Assembly (NCBI RefSeq): GCF_016908515.1
Contig: NZ_JAFBEA010000005.1
Location: forward strand, 62,001 to 126,000
Reading direction: 5' to 3'
DNA: 64,000 nucleotides
DNA from: Virgibacillus halotolerans
GTDB lineage: Bacteria > Bacillota > Bacilli > Bacillales > Amphibacillaceae
Shown: one piece after another, positions 18,859 to 27,146 of the stretch
How positions within the stretch are numbered: position 1 is the stretch's first letter
Layout: every line of letters begins with the position of its first letter
Notes under the pieces: generated by a model
Database searches by the model: none
The model's input: the letters and a program-made list of their open reading frames with translations, nothing else
Told to the model about the DNA's origin: nothing
Position numbers and translations under genes: made by a program

Positions 18859-19159
18859 TTATACCCTTAAATCTTCTTCTGTTTCCATTAAAAATTTTTC
18901 ATCTGCCGCTATTACCAACTTATTATAAAGTTCGTCATACAGGGCTTTTATCTCTATGAAGCTACTAGCAAATATCATATAATACTGGCAAATCATTTAA
19001 CTGAAACCCTTGTGTTTTCCATGGTGTCACTTATAGTCATCCCACATTAAGCCAAATACATCATGGTCTACATACTTATCGTATAACCACTCAGAAAAGT
19101 TTTTCAGCATGCTCTAATAAACTCAATTCGCTATCTTTGTTAATCGTATATGTAAACAT
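18859..19159 (-). pseudogene. Decayed small gene, GNAT-like at its start
   Basis: A good ribosome site (GGAGGTG) precedes an ATG at 19159. The frame reads like a RimJ/RimL-type acetyltransferase N-terminus (FTYTINKDSELSLLE) and stops after 23 codons. Protein-like sequence continues in other frames: SEWLYDKYVDHDVFG, then TPWKTQGFQLNDLPVLYDI, then a run ending LMETEEDLRV at 18859. At least two frameshifts and one stop are needed to join them. The second half resembles nothing I can name, so this may be a fusion remnant. Confidence 0.45.
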
Positions 19160-19238
19160 AAAACACCTCCAAAATCTTAAGAATGAAAATTCTAAATTCA
19201 TTAAAGTACTGATCGTAAAAGAGGATCTATTCTGATAT

Positions 19239-20204
19239 CTAAACTTTAAGCAAAACCTTTCCTTCATAATTACGACTTTCAATTAGTTGATGTGCTTCTG
19301 CTGCATCACTTAAATGAAATATTTGTGCTATCCGAAGCTTAATCTGTTTTGAGTCAAATAGTTCTATCACTTTTTCCGCAACAGGTGTTAATCTTGCTGG
19401 ATGATGTTTTCTCGTTGTGCCTAAGCTAAACCCCTTAACATTTCTACAACTACTATGAACATCGCTTGTTTTAAAGGTACCTGCTTTACCACTACTATTA
19501 CCGAATTGTACAAGTGTGCCATATAATGCTAAGCAGTCCAAACTCATACTTGTAACATCACCAGCAACTGAATCAAAGATAATATTTGCTCCTTGATTAT
19601 TTGTTTGCTTTAAGGCTTCCTGTGTAAATGATTCATAAGTGCATACAACATCAGCGCCTAATTTTTTCACATAATTTACTTTATCTATATTCCCAACAGT
19701 AGCAATAACTTTTTGAACGCCAGCTAATTTAGCTAGTTGAACAAGCATCGAACCAACTCCGCCAGCTGCACTATGTATAACAATAGAATCAGATGCTTTT
19801 ATTTGCCCAATTTCATGTAAAAGAATATACGATAACATGGATACAGTTGGCATTGCTGCAGCTTGTTCAAATGATAGACTATCTGGAATCTTAAAAACTA
19901 ATGGTTCATTTGCAATAACATATTCTGCATATGAGCCGCTTTTAGGAAAAGCAATCACACGATCCCCTATTGAAAAAGGCGAATTTGCATTAGATTCTAC
20001 AATGGTTCCCGCAGCATCCAAGCCCAATATGAAAGGAAAACTTTCTTTTCCTTTATTTCCAATACGTGTTTTTATATCCGCATAGTTCACACTCGTAAAA
20101 GCTACTTTGATTAAGCATGCTTTATCTTCTATTTTTGGTATCTCAATATCTGAATAGGTAAGTACACTCGCATCGCCAAATTCACTTTGGACTACAGCTT
20201 TCAT
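19239..20204 (-). CDS. Zinc-independent NADPH:quinone oxidoreductase (MDR family)
   Basis: 321 residues. A GroES-like N-terminal domain (about 1-115) is followed by a Rossmann domain with the nucleotide motif SAAGGVGSMLVQLAKLAG. No zinc-ligand cysteines occur, as in quinone or enone reductases of this family. The electron acceptor is unknown. The start is the ATG at 20204 after AAAGGGG; upstream in-frame codons lack a ribosome site. Confidence 0.85.
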   Translation of the reverse strand: MKAVVQSEFGDASVLTYSDIEIPKIEDKACLIKVAFTSVNYADIKTRIGNKGKESFPFILGLDAAGTIVESNANSPFSIGDRVIAFPKSGSYAEYVIANEPLVFKIPDSLSFEQAAAMPTVSMLSYILLHEIGQIKASDSIVIHSAAGGVGSMLVQLAKLAGVQKVIATVGNIDKVNYVKKLGADVVCTYESFTQEALKQTNNQGANIIFDSVAGDVTSMSLDCLALYGTLVQFGNSSGKAGTFKTSDVHSSCRNVKGFSLGTTRKHHPARLTPVAEKVIELFDSKQIKLRIAQIFHLSDAAEAHQLIESRNYEGKVLLKV

Positions 20205-20572
20205 TTTTAAAATCCCCTTTCCAAACCCGCCAAACTGCAATAAAACTTTCTGATCTATTGCACTCGTATTATAACTACATATAATATATGTTAGCATAAT
20301 ATTACGAATCCTTATACGCTATTTTCACATTATAAAAAGACGATCATTTTGATAATCGCCATGTTCAATATTTGCATCTGTTACTTTAAGTTCGTTAATT
20401 TACGATTCCTTGTAATTGCGATGCTTTTCTTAGTCTCTAGTTCAAGTACATACCTTTACAACATTACTTTAAATATACAATCTTCCTATTATTCAAACCA
20501 TTCATACTATAAAGTACCTAAGAACATTGTACCATTTCTCAAAAATTACAACATTTACCATTTTTTATGTAG

Positions 20573-20578
20573 TATAAT
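20573..20578 (+). promoter_or_regulatory. -10 element of the toxin mRNA
   Basis: A consensus TATAAT about 110 bp before the small toxin frame. No convincing -35 is visible. The transcript would start near 20585, giving a long structured leader. Confidence 0.45.
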
Positions 20579-20688
20579 AAGAAGAACAGATTGGACGAGG
20601 TAAGCTTGTTAAAGCAGTAAGAGCAAATGGAAATTTAAATGTCTTTTACTTGGTCGCTTAAGCCCTTCATGAAAGGGGTTGAAAGCTC

Positions 20689-20775
20689 GTGATACCAATT
20701 GACAGCACACTTGAGTTGATATTTTTGTTCGCCACACTCGTCTTGTTAATTGTGAACAGCAAAGAAAAAAAGTAA
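20689..20775 (+). CDS. Small hydrophobic type I toxin-like peptide (holin-like toxin family)
   Basis: A 28-residue peptide: the start MIPIDSTLEL, one membrane helix (about 8-22, LIFLFATLVLLIV) and a Lys-rich end SKEKK. It matches the pattern of Firmicutes putative holin-like toxins (Hol_Tox), with an acidic residue before an (L/M)-I-x-F-A-T-L-V helix and a KKK tail. The start is GTG. The AAGGGG ribosome site is paired with CCCTT in a small hairpin just upstream, as expected for a translation-restrained type I toxin mRNA. Ectopic expression would be expected to damage the membrane. Confidence 0.7.
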   Translation: MIPIDSTLELIFLFATLVLLIVNSKEKK

Positions 20776-20819
20776 TTCATCCTAGAATTGTAAGACATAC
20801 GGGATAATTACTTTTTTTC
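20764..20819. terminator. Shared bidirectional terminator of toxin mRNA and antisense RNA
   Basis: AAAGTAATT-ATCC pairs with GGAT-AATTACTTT, with T-runs on both strands. It overlaps the end of the toxin frame, so both transcripts would end in complementary hairpins. Confidence 0.65.
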
Positions 20820-20888
20820 ATTCCCTGAAACAAAGCTTCCGCGCCTTGTTCCTATCTGCCGGAGTCGTAAGTTGCCGCTTATGACTCC
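20765..20888 (-). ncRNA. Candidate antitoxin RNA overlapping the toxin mRNA 3' end
   Basis: A minus-strand promoter is visible: TTGTTT at 20917-20922, a 16-bp spacer, and TAGAAT at 20895-20900. The RNA would begin at the strong hairpin GGAGTC-TAAG/CTTA-GACTCC (20861-20888) and run about 125 nt into the bidirectional terminator. It would thus overlap the toxin mRNA tail to tail, like RatA with TxpA or SR4 with BsrG. Inferred from layout only. Confidence 0.45.
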
Positions 20889-20922
20889 ATTTTTATTCTA
20901 TGCTATTCATTTTAAAAAACAA

Positions 20923-21426
20923 CTAAATAAAGTCCAAAATCTGTTTCCATGCCTGTACTTTTCCATCGAAGGTTTTGGTGTAACGACCCGGTATTGGGCT
21001 TGTGGATGGCATTTTCACGACATGGACATTTCCCAGTTCACTTTTTGGAAAACTTTTCATAAACGTTTGATAGGATTTGGTGCCATTGCAAGCGATCATT
21101 TGAATGCTGGGGTAATCATTAAGCAAACCAATGATATCATTTGGCTCGTCCGCTGTGATATTCATATCTAAACTTCCTTCACGATAACAAGCACCGATGG
21201 AATCCCATAATGCGATATGATGCTTTTTTACAAAAGAAAGCTTCTCATCATAATTTATGATTTTTTCCTGATCAAAAAGTGTAAATAAAATGTCCCAAAA
21301 ATGATTACGTGGATTCCCGTAATATTCTTGTTTTTCTAGTGAAATACCGCCTGGCATGGAACCAAGGATTAACACTTTTGGATTTACGGGTAATACAGGT
21401 TCAAATGAAATCAATTTCTTAGTCAC
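20923..21426 (-). CDS. DNA-deoxyinosine glycosylase (uracil-DNA glycosylase superfamily)
   Basis: 167 residues. The catalytic-loop motif GSMPGGISLEKQEYYGNPRNHFW is the hallmark of the family that removes hypoxanthine from DNA, and the C-terminal loop MPSTSP-IPGRY corresponds to the DNA-clamping motif. It acts in base-excision repair of deaminated adenine. The GTG start overlaps the stop of the phosphatase gene by 4 bp, so the two are cotranscribed. Confidence 0.85.
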   Translation of the reverse strand: MTKKLISFEPVLPVNPKVLILGSMPGGISLEKQEYYGNPRNHFWDILFTLFDQEKIINYDEKLSFVKKHHIALWDSIGACYREGSLDMNITADEPNDIIGLLNDYPSIQMIACNGTKSYQTFMKSFPKSELGNVHVVKMPSTSPIPGRYTKTFDGKVQAWKQILDFI

Positions 21427-21992
21427 TTCTTATCCTCACTCTCTACGATATGATTAGCCCCCATGAAATGAATACCATTAAATGTAAGGCGGTAAACATC
21501 CGGCATCTTAAGCGATTCCCAGAAGAAATAGTCATACCTCGGGTCAAAATAATTCATGATCAACACCATGATATTACCATGCGTTTCAATTACAATGTTT
21601 TTCCCGCTATATTTTTCTAGTATATCATATGTGGCCCGAATGCTTCTCTGTTGGGCAAAAGCATTCGATTCTCCACCCTCCCAGGAAAATTGCCAATCAT
21701 TCCACAATTTAGTGATCGCCGCTTGAAAATCAGTAACAGCGTTTTCTGCCAATCTACGTTCCTTAAATTCATTTATGATCTCGATCCTTTTATCATAATA
21801 ATCAGCGACACCCTGTACCGTTTGGATTGCTCGCTGATAAGGACTTGAAATGATATGATCCATTTTTTGATATTGAAGCAGTTTTGTAACATGTCTTGCA
21901 TCGCGAAATCCACGTGTAGATAACGGACGTTTCCACTCATCAGGGGTGTATATGGAATGTGCATGTCTTACAAGATATAGATTCGTAAGCAA
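21423..21992 (-). CDS. Histidine phosphatase family protein
   Basis: 189 residues of the phosphoglycerate mutase-like fold. The RHG-type motif is LVRHAHS with the catalytic His, followed by PLSTRGFRDA and SSPYQRAIQT. A later His in IETHGNIMVL completes the phosphate pocket. The substrate is unknown and could be a small phosphoester. The start is TTG at 21992, with AGGAGG upstream. It is translationally coupled to the glycosylase gene. Confidence 0.82.
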   Translation of the reverse strand: MLTNLYLVRHAHSIYTPDEWKRPLSTRGFRDARHVTKLLQYQKMDHIISSPYQRAIQTVQGVADYYDKRIEIINEFKERRLAENAVTDFQAAITKLWNDWQFSWEGGESNAFAQQRSIRATYDILEKYSGKNIVIETHGNIMVLIMNYFDPRYDYFFWESLKMPDVYRLTFNGIHFMGANHIVESEDKK

Positions 21993-22010
21993 TGGCTTGC
22001 CTCCTATAAA

Positions 22011-22571
22011 TTAAACTTCAATTTGCTTTATCACTCTGGCAGGATTTCCACCTACAAGCATATTATCCAATACATCTTTTGTTACAACGGCACCAGATGC
22101 AATAACAACATTATCTCCAATATTTACGCCAGGGTTAATGATCGCTCCCCCACCGATCCATACATTGTTACCGATCGTAACTGCCTTCCCATATTCTGCG
22201 CCTGTATTACGCTCATATGGATTTAGCGGATGTGTAGCCGTATAAATGTGAACGCCAGGCGCAATAAAGCAATTATCACCAATCGTTACGCCACCTTCAT
22301 CCAATATGACGCAATTATAGTTTGCATAAAAATTCTCACCAACATGAATTGTATAACCATAATCACAACGAAAACTTGGTTCTATGTATAATTCTTTTCC
22401 AGTTGAACCAAATAATTCTTTTAAAAGTGTCGTTCTTTTTTCTAATTCCGTCTCCTTCGTTTGGTTAAACAATCGCGTAATACTTCTTGCAAGATTACGT
22501 TCCGCTTCTAATTCCTGATCAGCCGGATAAAATAACTCTCCGCTTAGCATTTTCTCTTTTTCTGTTTTCAC
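22011..22571 (-). CDS. maa: Maltose/galactoside O-acetyltransferase (LbH family)
   Basis: 186 residues. An N-terminal MAC domain ([14 protein letters not shown]) is followed by a left-handed beta-helix of hexapeptide repeats. The catalytic His lies in TATHPLNP. It transfers acetyl groups from acetyl-CoA to sugars, as B. subtilis Maa does. The start is GTG at 22571 after GAGGAG. It lies 18 bp upstream of the phosphatase gene and probably heads that operon. Confidence 0.88.
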   Translation of the reverse strand: MKTEKEKMLSGELFYPADQELEAERNLARSITRLFNQTKETELEKRTTLLKELFGSTGKELYIEPSFRCDYGYTIHVGENFYANYNCVILDEGGVTIGDNCFIAPGVHIYTATHPLNPYERNTGAEYGKAVTIGNNVWIGGGAIINPGVNIGDNVVIASGAVVTKDVLDNMLVGGNPARVIKQIEV

Positions 22572-22768
22572 TTGACAGTTCTCCTCATTTATCTATTTAC
22601 TTAAATTTGTCTTTTATATACACTACATACACCCGAGTAACCTATGTATTATTTAACGATTTTCATTATAACATAAAAAGAACTGCGTTCATCTAGTGTC
22701 ATATTGGCAGTGCTGCTTGCATCATGTTAAACCCACCTTTTCAGAATTAGCTTCCGTGCACTTTTTGT

Positions 22769-22797
22769 TTGTAAATTGGATTTTCGTGGTATATTAT
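22769..22797 (+). promoter_or_regulatory. Sigma-A-like promoter of the orphan RNA
   Basis: TTGTAA at 22769-22774, a 17-bp spacer and TATTAT at 22792-22797. It points at a structured, apparently non-coding stretch. Confidence 0.55.
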
Positions 22798-22803
22798 ACA
22801 TAA

Positions 22804-22947
22804 AAAGATTAAGCAAGCGTAAAATAATAAAAACCGAAGATACGCGAATATCCTCGGTCAGCAATGAGCCGCTCACCCTTCAAGAGGGGTCAGCGCTAGT
22901 AAGGAATAGACCTCACTCGGCTGGTAAACCTAAGAGAGGTCTATTTT
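22804..22947 (+). ncRNA. Candidate small RNA with three hairpins, unassigned
   Basis: Downstream of a good promoter lie three stems in series. The first is ACCGAAGATA/TATCCTCGGT (22833-22858). The second is a long stem at 22867-22897, CGCT-ACCCTT closing a CAAG tetraloop. The third is AATAGACCTC/GAGGTCTATT, followed by a short T-run (22905-22947), which looks like the terminator. No gene follows on this strand for 3 kb, so it is not a leader. I do not recognise it as a known riboswitch, 6S RNA, SRP RNA or tmRNA. A 60-codon frame crosses it but has no ribosome site. Confidence 0.55.
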
Positions 22948-22981
22948 GCTATAAATAAAATATATCCATATTTTATTTCTG

Positions 22982-23037
22982 CATAAGTGCAACTAAAGCA
23001 TTTCGCCTGAAGACATGGCGAATGCCAAGTTTTCTAA
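22982..23037. repeat. Second repeat family, copy 1
   Basis: About 55 bp matching 52334-52391 at roughly three bases in four. The shared skeleton is ATAAGT-CAAC-AA, then TTTCGCC, a spacer, GGCGA, and CCAAGTTTTCTAA. TTCGCC and GGCGAA form a hairpin. It lies between the orphan RNA and a small membrane protein gene. Confidence 0.55.
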
Positions 23038-23077
23038 AATGGATAAAAACACTATCAGCAAAAAAATATATGTTCCT

Positions 23078-23209
23078 TTATGAATCCTCATCTTTCTTTT
23101 CTTCGATACGCGATAATCGCTCATTCCTTTTAAACATTACTACAACCGCACTTATAACCGCGACGATAATTGCAATGATCATGAGAAGGAAAATAATTTG
23201 AAATATCAT
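23078..23209 (-). CDS. Small membrane protein, DUF4083-like
   Basis: 43 residues: one long N-terminal helix (IIFLLMIIAIIVAVISAVV) followed by a charged amphipathic tail (KRNERLSRIEEKKDED). This is the layout of DUF4083 proteins in Bacillaceae. A GGAG lies seven bases before the ATG. A stronger site, GGAGG, precedes another ATG 14 bp upstream in a different frame that encodes only a featureless 30-residue peptide. Function unknown. Confidence 0.5.
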   Translation of the reverse strand: MIFQIIFLLMIIAIIVAVISAVVVMFKRNERLSRIEEKKDEDS

Positions 23210-23259
23210 GCATGTCTCCCATGTTAATTCCTCCAACTATATCCATGCAGAAAAACCTC

Positions 23260-24030
23260 CTAACACGTTTTATCTTTCCGCATAATGTGCTTGATAAACG
23301 CCATACACTGATCCGCAATTAATTCTTTATCATTATCAAGCGTTGCCACATGATAACTGTTTTCTAAATGAACGGTATTTTTATTCTCTGATGAAATTGT
23401 ATTGTAAATTTCCCTCGAGTTTTGAGGTGGTACAACATGATCAGCAATGGAAGAAAATATCAGTGCTGGTGCTGTTACTTTATGAAGATTTGTTCTGACT
23501 TCATCTGTTAACTTCAATAGTTCTTTCATCGATTTCACTGGTGTTAATGGATATGCAAGCTCTTCGACACCGGGCTTCAGGATATCTGATCCAATCCCAG
23601 CTACAAATCGCTCGCTTCCATCAGCGATTTCTTCGTAGTAATCTCTCATCCCAGGTAAATCTATTGCTGCGTTAATCGGCATGATTCCTGCAATTTCCGG
23701 ATACTGTTCTGCGAGATAAAGTGTTAACGTTCCACCCATTGACAGCCCTGCGACAAAAATAGTTGTACACGTTTCTTTAAGCTTTTCCACCCCCGATTTC
23801 ACGTCCCCTATCCAATCGTTGAATGAAGCTCTTTCCATATCTTCTTGATGTGTCCCGTGGCCAGTTAATCTCGGTCCATAAACCGTATATCCCGTTTCAG
23901 CAATACGTTCACCTAGATATCGCATACTTTGCGTCGAACCGGTAAAACCATGAATGACCAAAACGCCTACATCATTTCCTTGGTAATAGAATTCCTCTGC
24001 ATATTCAATTATTGGATGATTTTCCTTCAT
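23260..24030 (-). CDS. Carboxylesterase, Est30/YvaK type
   Basis: 256 residues of an alpha/beta hydrolase. Motifs are LVIHGFTGSTQSMRYL near the oxyanion hole, the nucleophile AGLSMGG, an acid in FSSIADHVVP and the His in ENSYHVATLD. It closely follows Geobacillus Est30, a short-chain carboxylesterase of 247 residues. The start is the ATG at 24030 with GAGAGGGG upstream; two upstream in-frame ATGs lack the family alignment. Confidence 0.85.
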   Translation of the reverse strand: MKENHPIIEYAEEFYYQGNDVGVLVIHGFTGSTQSMRYLGERIAETGYTVYGPRLTGHGTHQEDMERASFNDWIGDVKSGVEKLKETCTTIFVAGLSMGGTLTLYLAEQYPEIAGIMPINAAIDLPGMRDYYEEIADGSERFVAGIGSDILKPGVEELAYPLTPVKSMKELLKLTDEVRTNLHKVTAPALIFSSIADHVVPPQNSREIYNTISSENKNTVHLENSYHVATLDNDKELIADQCMAFIKHIMRKDKTC

Positions 24031-24204
24031 AAATGGATGCCCCTCTCGAAATTTTGTTTTTTTCATTGTATATATTGCTGCTGCGCCTCTCCAATCTATA
24101 GAATATCTTTTTTTAATAAGCTTCACAGCGAGGTCGTATAGCTTTTATTCAACCCCAACCTTTCTCCTCACTCCGAATCCAGTAATATTTTATAACTTGG
24201 GCAA

Positions 24205-24819
24205 CTAATCACCAGATATCTCTACTTCCTCATCGATAATAATCCCTCGCTTCACATAGTCAATAAGTTTACTTGCTTCTCTTTCTACACGCTCACGACC
24301 AAATGGATAATTAAACCAATTGCTCTTCTGGGTTGTTCGATCATCAACGGTACATAATGAATAAGTAATCCAGCTTGGCATGTACGTTTTCAGCACTAAA
24401 TGCATGCGCCGCATGTGAATCGCTGCTGTTACAATAATAAGTCGATTGATATGATGCAGATCGTATGCCCTATCCAGAATCAGCATGGAAGCAAGTACAT
24501 TTTCTTTTGTATGTCGCGATACTTTTTCAACCAGAATATCATTTTTAGGTATACCAAGTCTCATTGCTTCATTTGCTAGCAACTCAGCTTCTGTCAAATT
24601 AGTTCCTTTCCAAATGACGCCACCAGAGAACAAGATTTTATTGGCTCTGCCCTCCTTATATAATTGAATTGCTTTTGGTAATCGATATTCCACTGCCCTA
24701 CTGCTTCCGGGAACAAAGATACAGTCTCCCGATTTATAATTATCATCTAAGTTATTAAAAAGTAATTCTGTTCTTTGTCGATCAGAAAGCTGCTCGGGCT
24801 GCAACTGTGAAATCTTCAT
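24205..24819 (-). CDS. YdcF/SanA/ElyC-family protein (DUF218)
   Basis: 204 residues. The DUF218 core is visible as CIFVPGSS at the first strand, ILFSGGVI, EKVSRHTKENVLAS and LIIVTAAIHMRRM. There is no signal peptide or membrane segment, so it is a cytoplasmic member, like E. coli YdcF. Family roles include envelope polysaccharide handling, but the activity is not established. It lies 15 bp after a small membrane protein gene and probably shares its transcript. Confidence 0.75.
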   Translation of the reverse strand: MKISQLQPEQLSDRQRTELLFNNLDDNYKSGDCIFVPGSSRAVEYRLPKAIQLYKEGRANKILFSGGVIWKGTNLTEAELLANEAMRLGIPKNDILVEKVSRHTKENVLASMLILDRAYDLHHINRLIIVTAAIHMRRMHLVLKTYMPSWITYSLCTVDDRTTQKSNWFNYPFGRERVEREASKLIDYVKRGIIIDEEVEISGD

Positions 24820-24834
24820 CGTTCTTCCTCACTC

Positions 24835-25242
24835 CTAATCACGGTTTCCGTCTCTTTCTTTTTTCTTCCTAGCTAAGGTCTGTCTATACCAAGCTTCAAT
24901 TGGCTCTAATACTTTATTCAATCTGGGTGATAACTGAATGGACCTGAGACTACTTATAAAGAAGTACCACCAAACCAATAAATACAAGTAACCTAAAACG
25001 ATAAATAAAGCCCATGGATCCTTTGAACCAAGTTGGGCAAACAAGTATTGAAATTCATTTAGCCCCTCTGTCCTTCCTACAGTATAAACAAAACTGACCA
25101 TTGGCACGAGCAATGAAAGTATAATCGTTATCGCTGACAGAACACTATATCTTTGTCTAACCCAGTTAATAACGCCACTAATTAATGTTGAAAACAATAT
25201 AATATAATAAATAATCCAAAACCATTTTGGCAACGTTAGCAA
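24835..25242 (-). CDS. Hypothetical membrane protein
   Basis: 135 residues with three hydrophobic segments (about 7-24, 35-53 and 76-98) and a basic C-terminal tail. It is not recognised. The start is probably the TTG at 25242, with two overlapping GGAG sites upstream; a second TTG four codons later is possible. It is followed closely by the YdcF-like gene. The 300 bp upstream (25243-25543) shows nothing beyond one terminator. Confidence 0.55.
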   Translation of the reverse strand: MLTLPKWFWIIYYIILFSTLISGVINWVRQRYSVLSAITIILSLLVPMVSFVYTVGRTEGLNEFQYLFAQLGSKDPWALFIVLGYLYLLVWWYFFISSLRSIQLSPRLNKVLEPIEAWYRQTLARKKKERDGNRD

Positions 25243-25490
25243 CGCTCCTCACTCCTGTTATATATTTTAAGTTGGCCTGTCTTGATCTATAGCCTCTCAT
25301 CTATTTTACAATATATTTGGATGCTTTTGTTAATTCTCTGCAGAGATATTGCGGAACCGCCACATATGTATCGATTAAGTTGTGTTTTATCATGCTGCTT
25401 GTATCCATATATCCTTCCAATACTAAAAGTTGTCAGTCTATATAGTAATTCGGCAAAATTCCCTTGCTTCCTTTATTTTATGTAAATAAA

Positions 25491-25530
25491 GAAGCACTCC
25501 ATTATAAAAGAATTAATGGAGCGCTTTGTT
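25491..25530 (-). terminator. Terminator of the small COX1-like gene
   Basis: AAGC-CTCCATT pairs with AATGGAG-GCTT, just after the minus-strand stop at 25544, with T-rich sequence beyond. Confidence 0.6.
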
Positions 25531-25543
25531 CAGTCCTTTTCTG

Positions 25544-25921
25544 TTAATTTGTTCCACTGCTTAAATTCTTTAATATATTATAACCGAAGAAAAAGATACC
25601 AATTACTGTTAATGCTCCACCAATCGTCGCAATGGGAAAGAATACTTCTCCCCATCCTAATATCCCACCTGCAATCGATATCATCATTACTGGAAGTCCA
25701 ATATTATGGAGCCAGAAATGGATTTTTGCAGCCGTTGTTTTTCCTAGTGCAGGGACTAATATATAAATAATACCAGCTATCGAAAGGGACATCCAGCCCA
25801 ATAAATTAACATGAACATGTACTGTGGCTAAATCAAACACATGAAATGCGGACATGTACAATCCAAACGTAATACCAATCATAAAATAAACAACTGCGAT
25901 CTTAATTAATTTTACGCCCAT
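25544..25921 (-). CDS. Small membrane protein resembling a heme-copper oxidase subunit I fragment
   Basis: 125 residues and four membrane helices. The segment HVHVNLLGW recalls the second-helix His region of subunit I of heme-copper oxidases, and the family is annotated as cbb3-type subunit I-like in Bacillaceae. It is far too short to be an oxidase and lacks the copper ligands. GGGAGG precedes the ATG. Function unknown. Confidence 0.55.
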   Translation of the reverse strand: MGVKLIKIAVVYFMIGITFGLYMSAFHVFDLATVHVHVNLLGWMSLSIAGIIYILVPALGKTTAAKIHFWLHNIGLPVMMISIAGGILGWGEVFFPIATIGGALTVIGIFFFGYNILKNLSSGTN

Positions 25922-26155
25922 TTTTATGCCTCCCTTCTTATATGCCGTTACTTATTATATGAAAGGGAGCAGTTCTCTTATGTTAGTTTCATTGATTTCC
26001 CTTTGACCGGAGAGCTAAAATCGTAAACTTCGAGCGCTTGACAATGAATTTCGAACAATGGGTTGATTTCAACAATGGAAGGTATTCTAAAAGAGAAAAT
26101 TTTGATATGATAGCAATAAGTTTGAAATATCAAACAGGATGCCCGGGGTGATTTA

Positions 26156-27112
26156 GTGAAAGCAATTCTAATCGGTATATTATCGGCATTATTTTTCTCT
26201 GTTACATTCGTATTGAACCGTTCCATGGAATTAGACGGTGGGAGTTGGATTTGGAGTGCATCGCTTCGGTTTATATTTATGTTGCCAATATTATTCATCA
26301 TCGTAGGATATAAACGTAATGTAAAACCGGTTATCGTACATATGAAAAAAGCGCCACTTGCCTGGATTGCGTGGAGTACGGTAGGGTTTGGACTATTCTA
26401 TGCACCGCTCACATTTGCAACTATCTATGGTCCAGGTTGGCTTGTTGCCGCAACTTTTCAACTGACAATCATTGCTGGATCACTGCTCGTTCCGTTTATG
26501 GATAAAAAAGTGAAACAACGTATCCCCATTCAAAGTGTGCTCGTATCCTTGATTATTCTGGCTGGCGTATTTATTATGCAATTTGAACATGCTGCGTCCG
26601 TTCCAATGAGGAGTGTTGTGCTTTGTATTGTACCACTTATTATATCAGCATTTGCTTATCCACTCGGTAATCGGAAGATGATGCAAGTTGTTTCAGGTGA
26701 ATTGAACACTTTCCAACGTATACTTGGTATGACAATCGCTTCGATGCCCTTTTGGATTATCCTTTCTATCTTTGGGATCATTGTAGACGGCCTACCAAAT
26801 TCGGGTCAGATGTTACAAACTTTTATTGTTGCGATATCTTCTGGAATCATTGCGACAGTGCTATTTTTCTATGCAACAGAAATGGTGCAACATGATAACC
26901 AAAAATTAGCTGGCGTGGAAGCCACCCAATCTGGGGAAGTCGTTTTTGCTTTATGTGGCGAATTATTACTATTGAGTGCCCCACTGCCAAGCACTGTTTC
27001 TTTTATTGGAATGGGACTCGTTATCATTGGAATGATCTTGCATAGTATTATTTCGGCGCTGGCTAACCGGAAAAAAATGCAGATCTATCAAAAGGTTGCA
27101 AATGAAGATTAG
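26156..27112 (+). CDS. EmrE/EamA-type multidrug efflux transporter (PF13536)
   Basis: 318 residues and ten predicted helices. The N-terminal part matches the multidrug resistance efflux transporter family (LSALFFSVTFVLNRSMELDG, then a WSAS segment), a branch of the drug/metabolite transporter superfamily. The substrate is unknown. The start is GTG at 26156, with GGGGTG upstream. A nucleotidyltransferase gene follows 34 bp later. Confidence 0.82.
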   Translation: MKAILIGILSALFFSVTFVLNRSMELDGGSWIWSASLRFIFMLPILFIIVGYKRNVKPVIVHMKKAPLAWIAWSTVGFGLFYAPLTFATIYGPGWLVAATFQLTIIAGSLLVPFMDKKVKQRIPIQSVLVSLIILAGVFIMQFEHAASVPMRSVVLCIVPLIISAFAYPLGNRKMMQVVSGELNTFQRILGMTIASMPFWIILSIFGIIVDGLPNSGQMLQTFIVAISSGIIATVLFFYATEMVQHDNQKLAGVEATQSGEVVFALCGELLLLSAPLPSTVSFIGMGLVIIGMILHSIISALANRKKMQIYQKVANED

Positions 27113-27146
27113 AAAAACGATTTGCATCGACATGGAGGTTGTCACC

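Noticed and set aside
22776-22958. 60-codon frame across the orphan RNA
   Set aside because: It has no ribosome site, atypical composition, and its codons coincide with three stable hairpins, so it is read as RNA structure.
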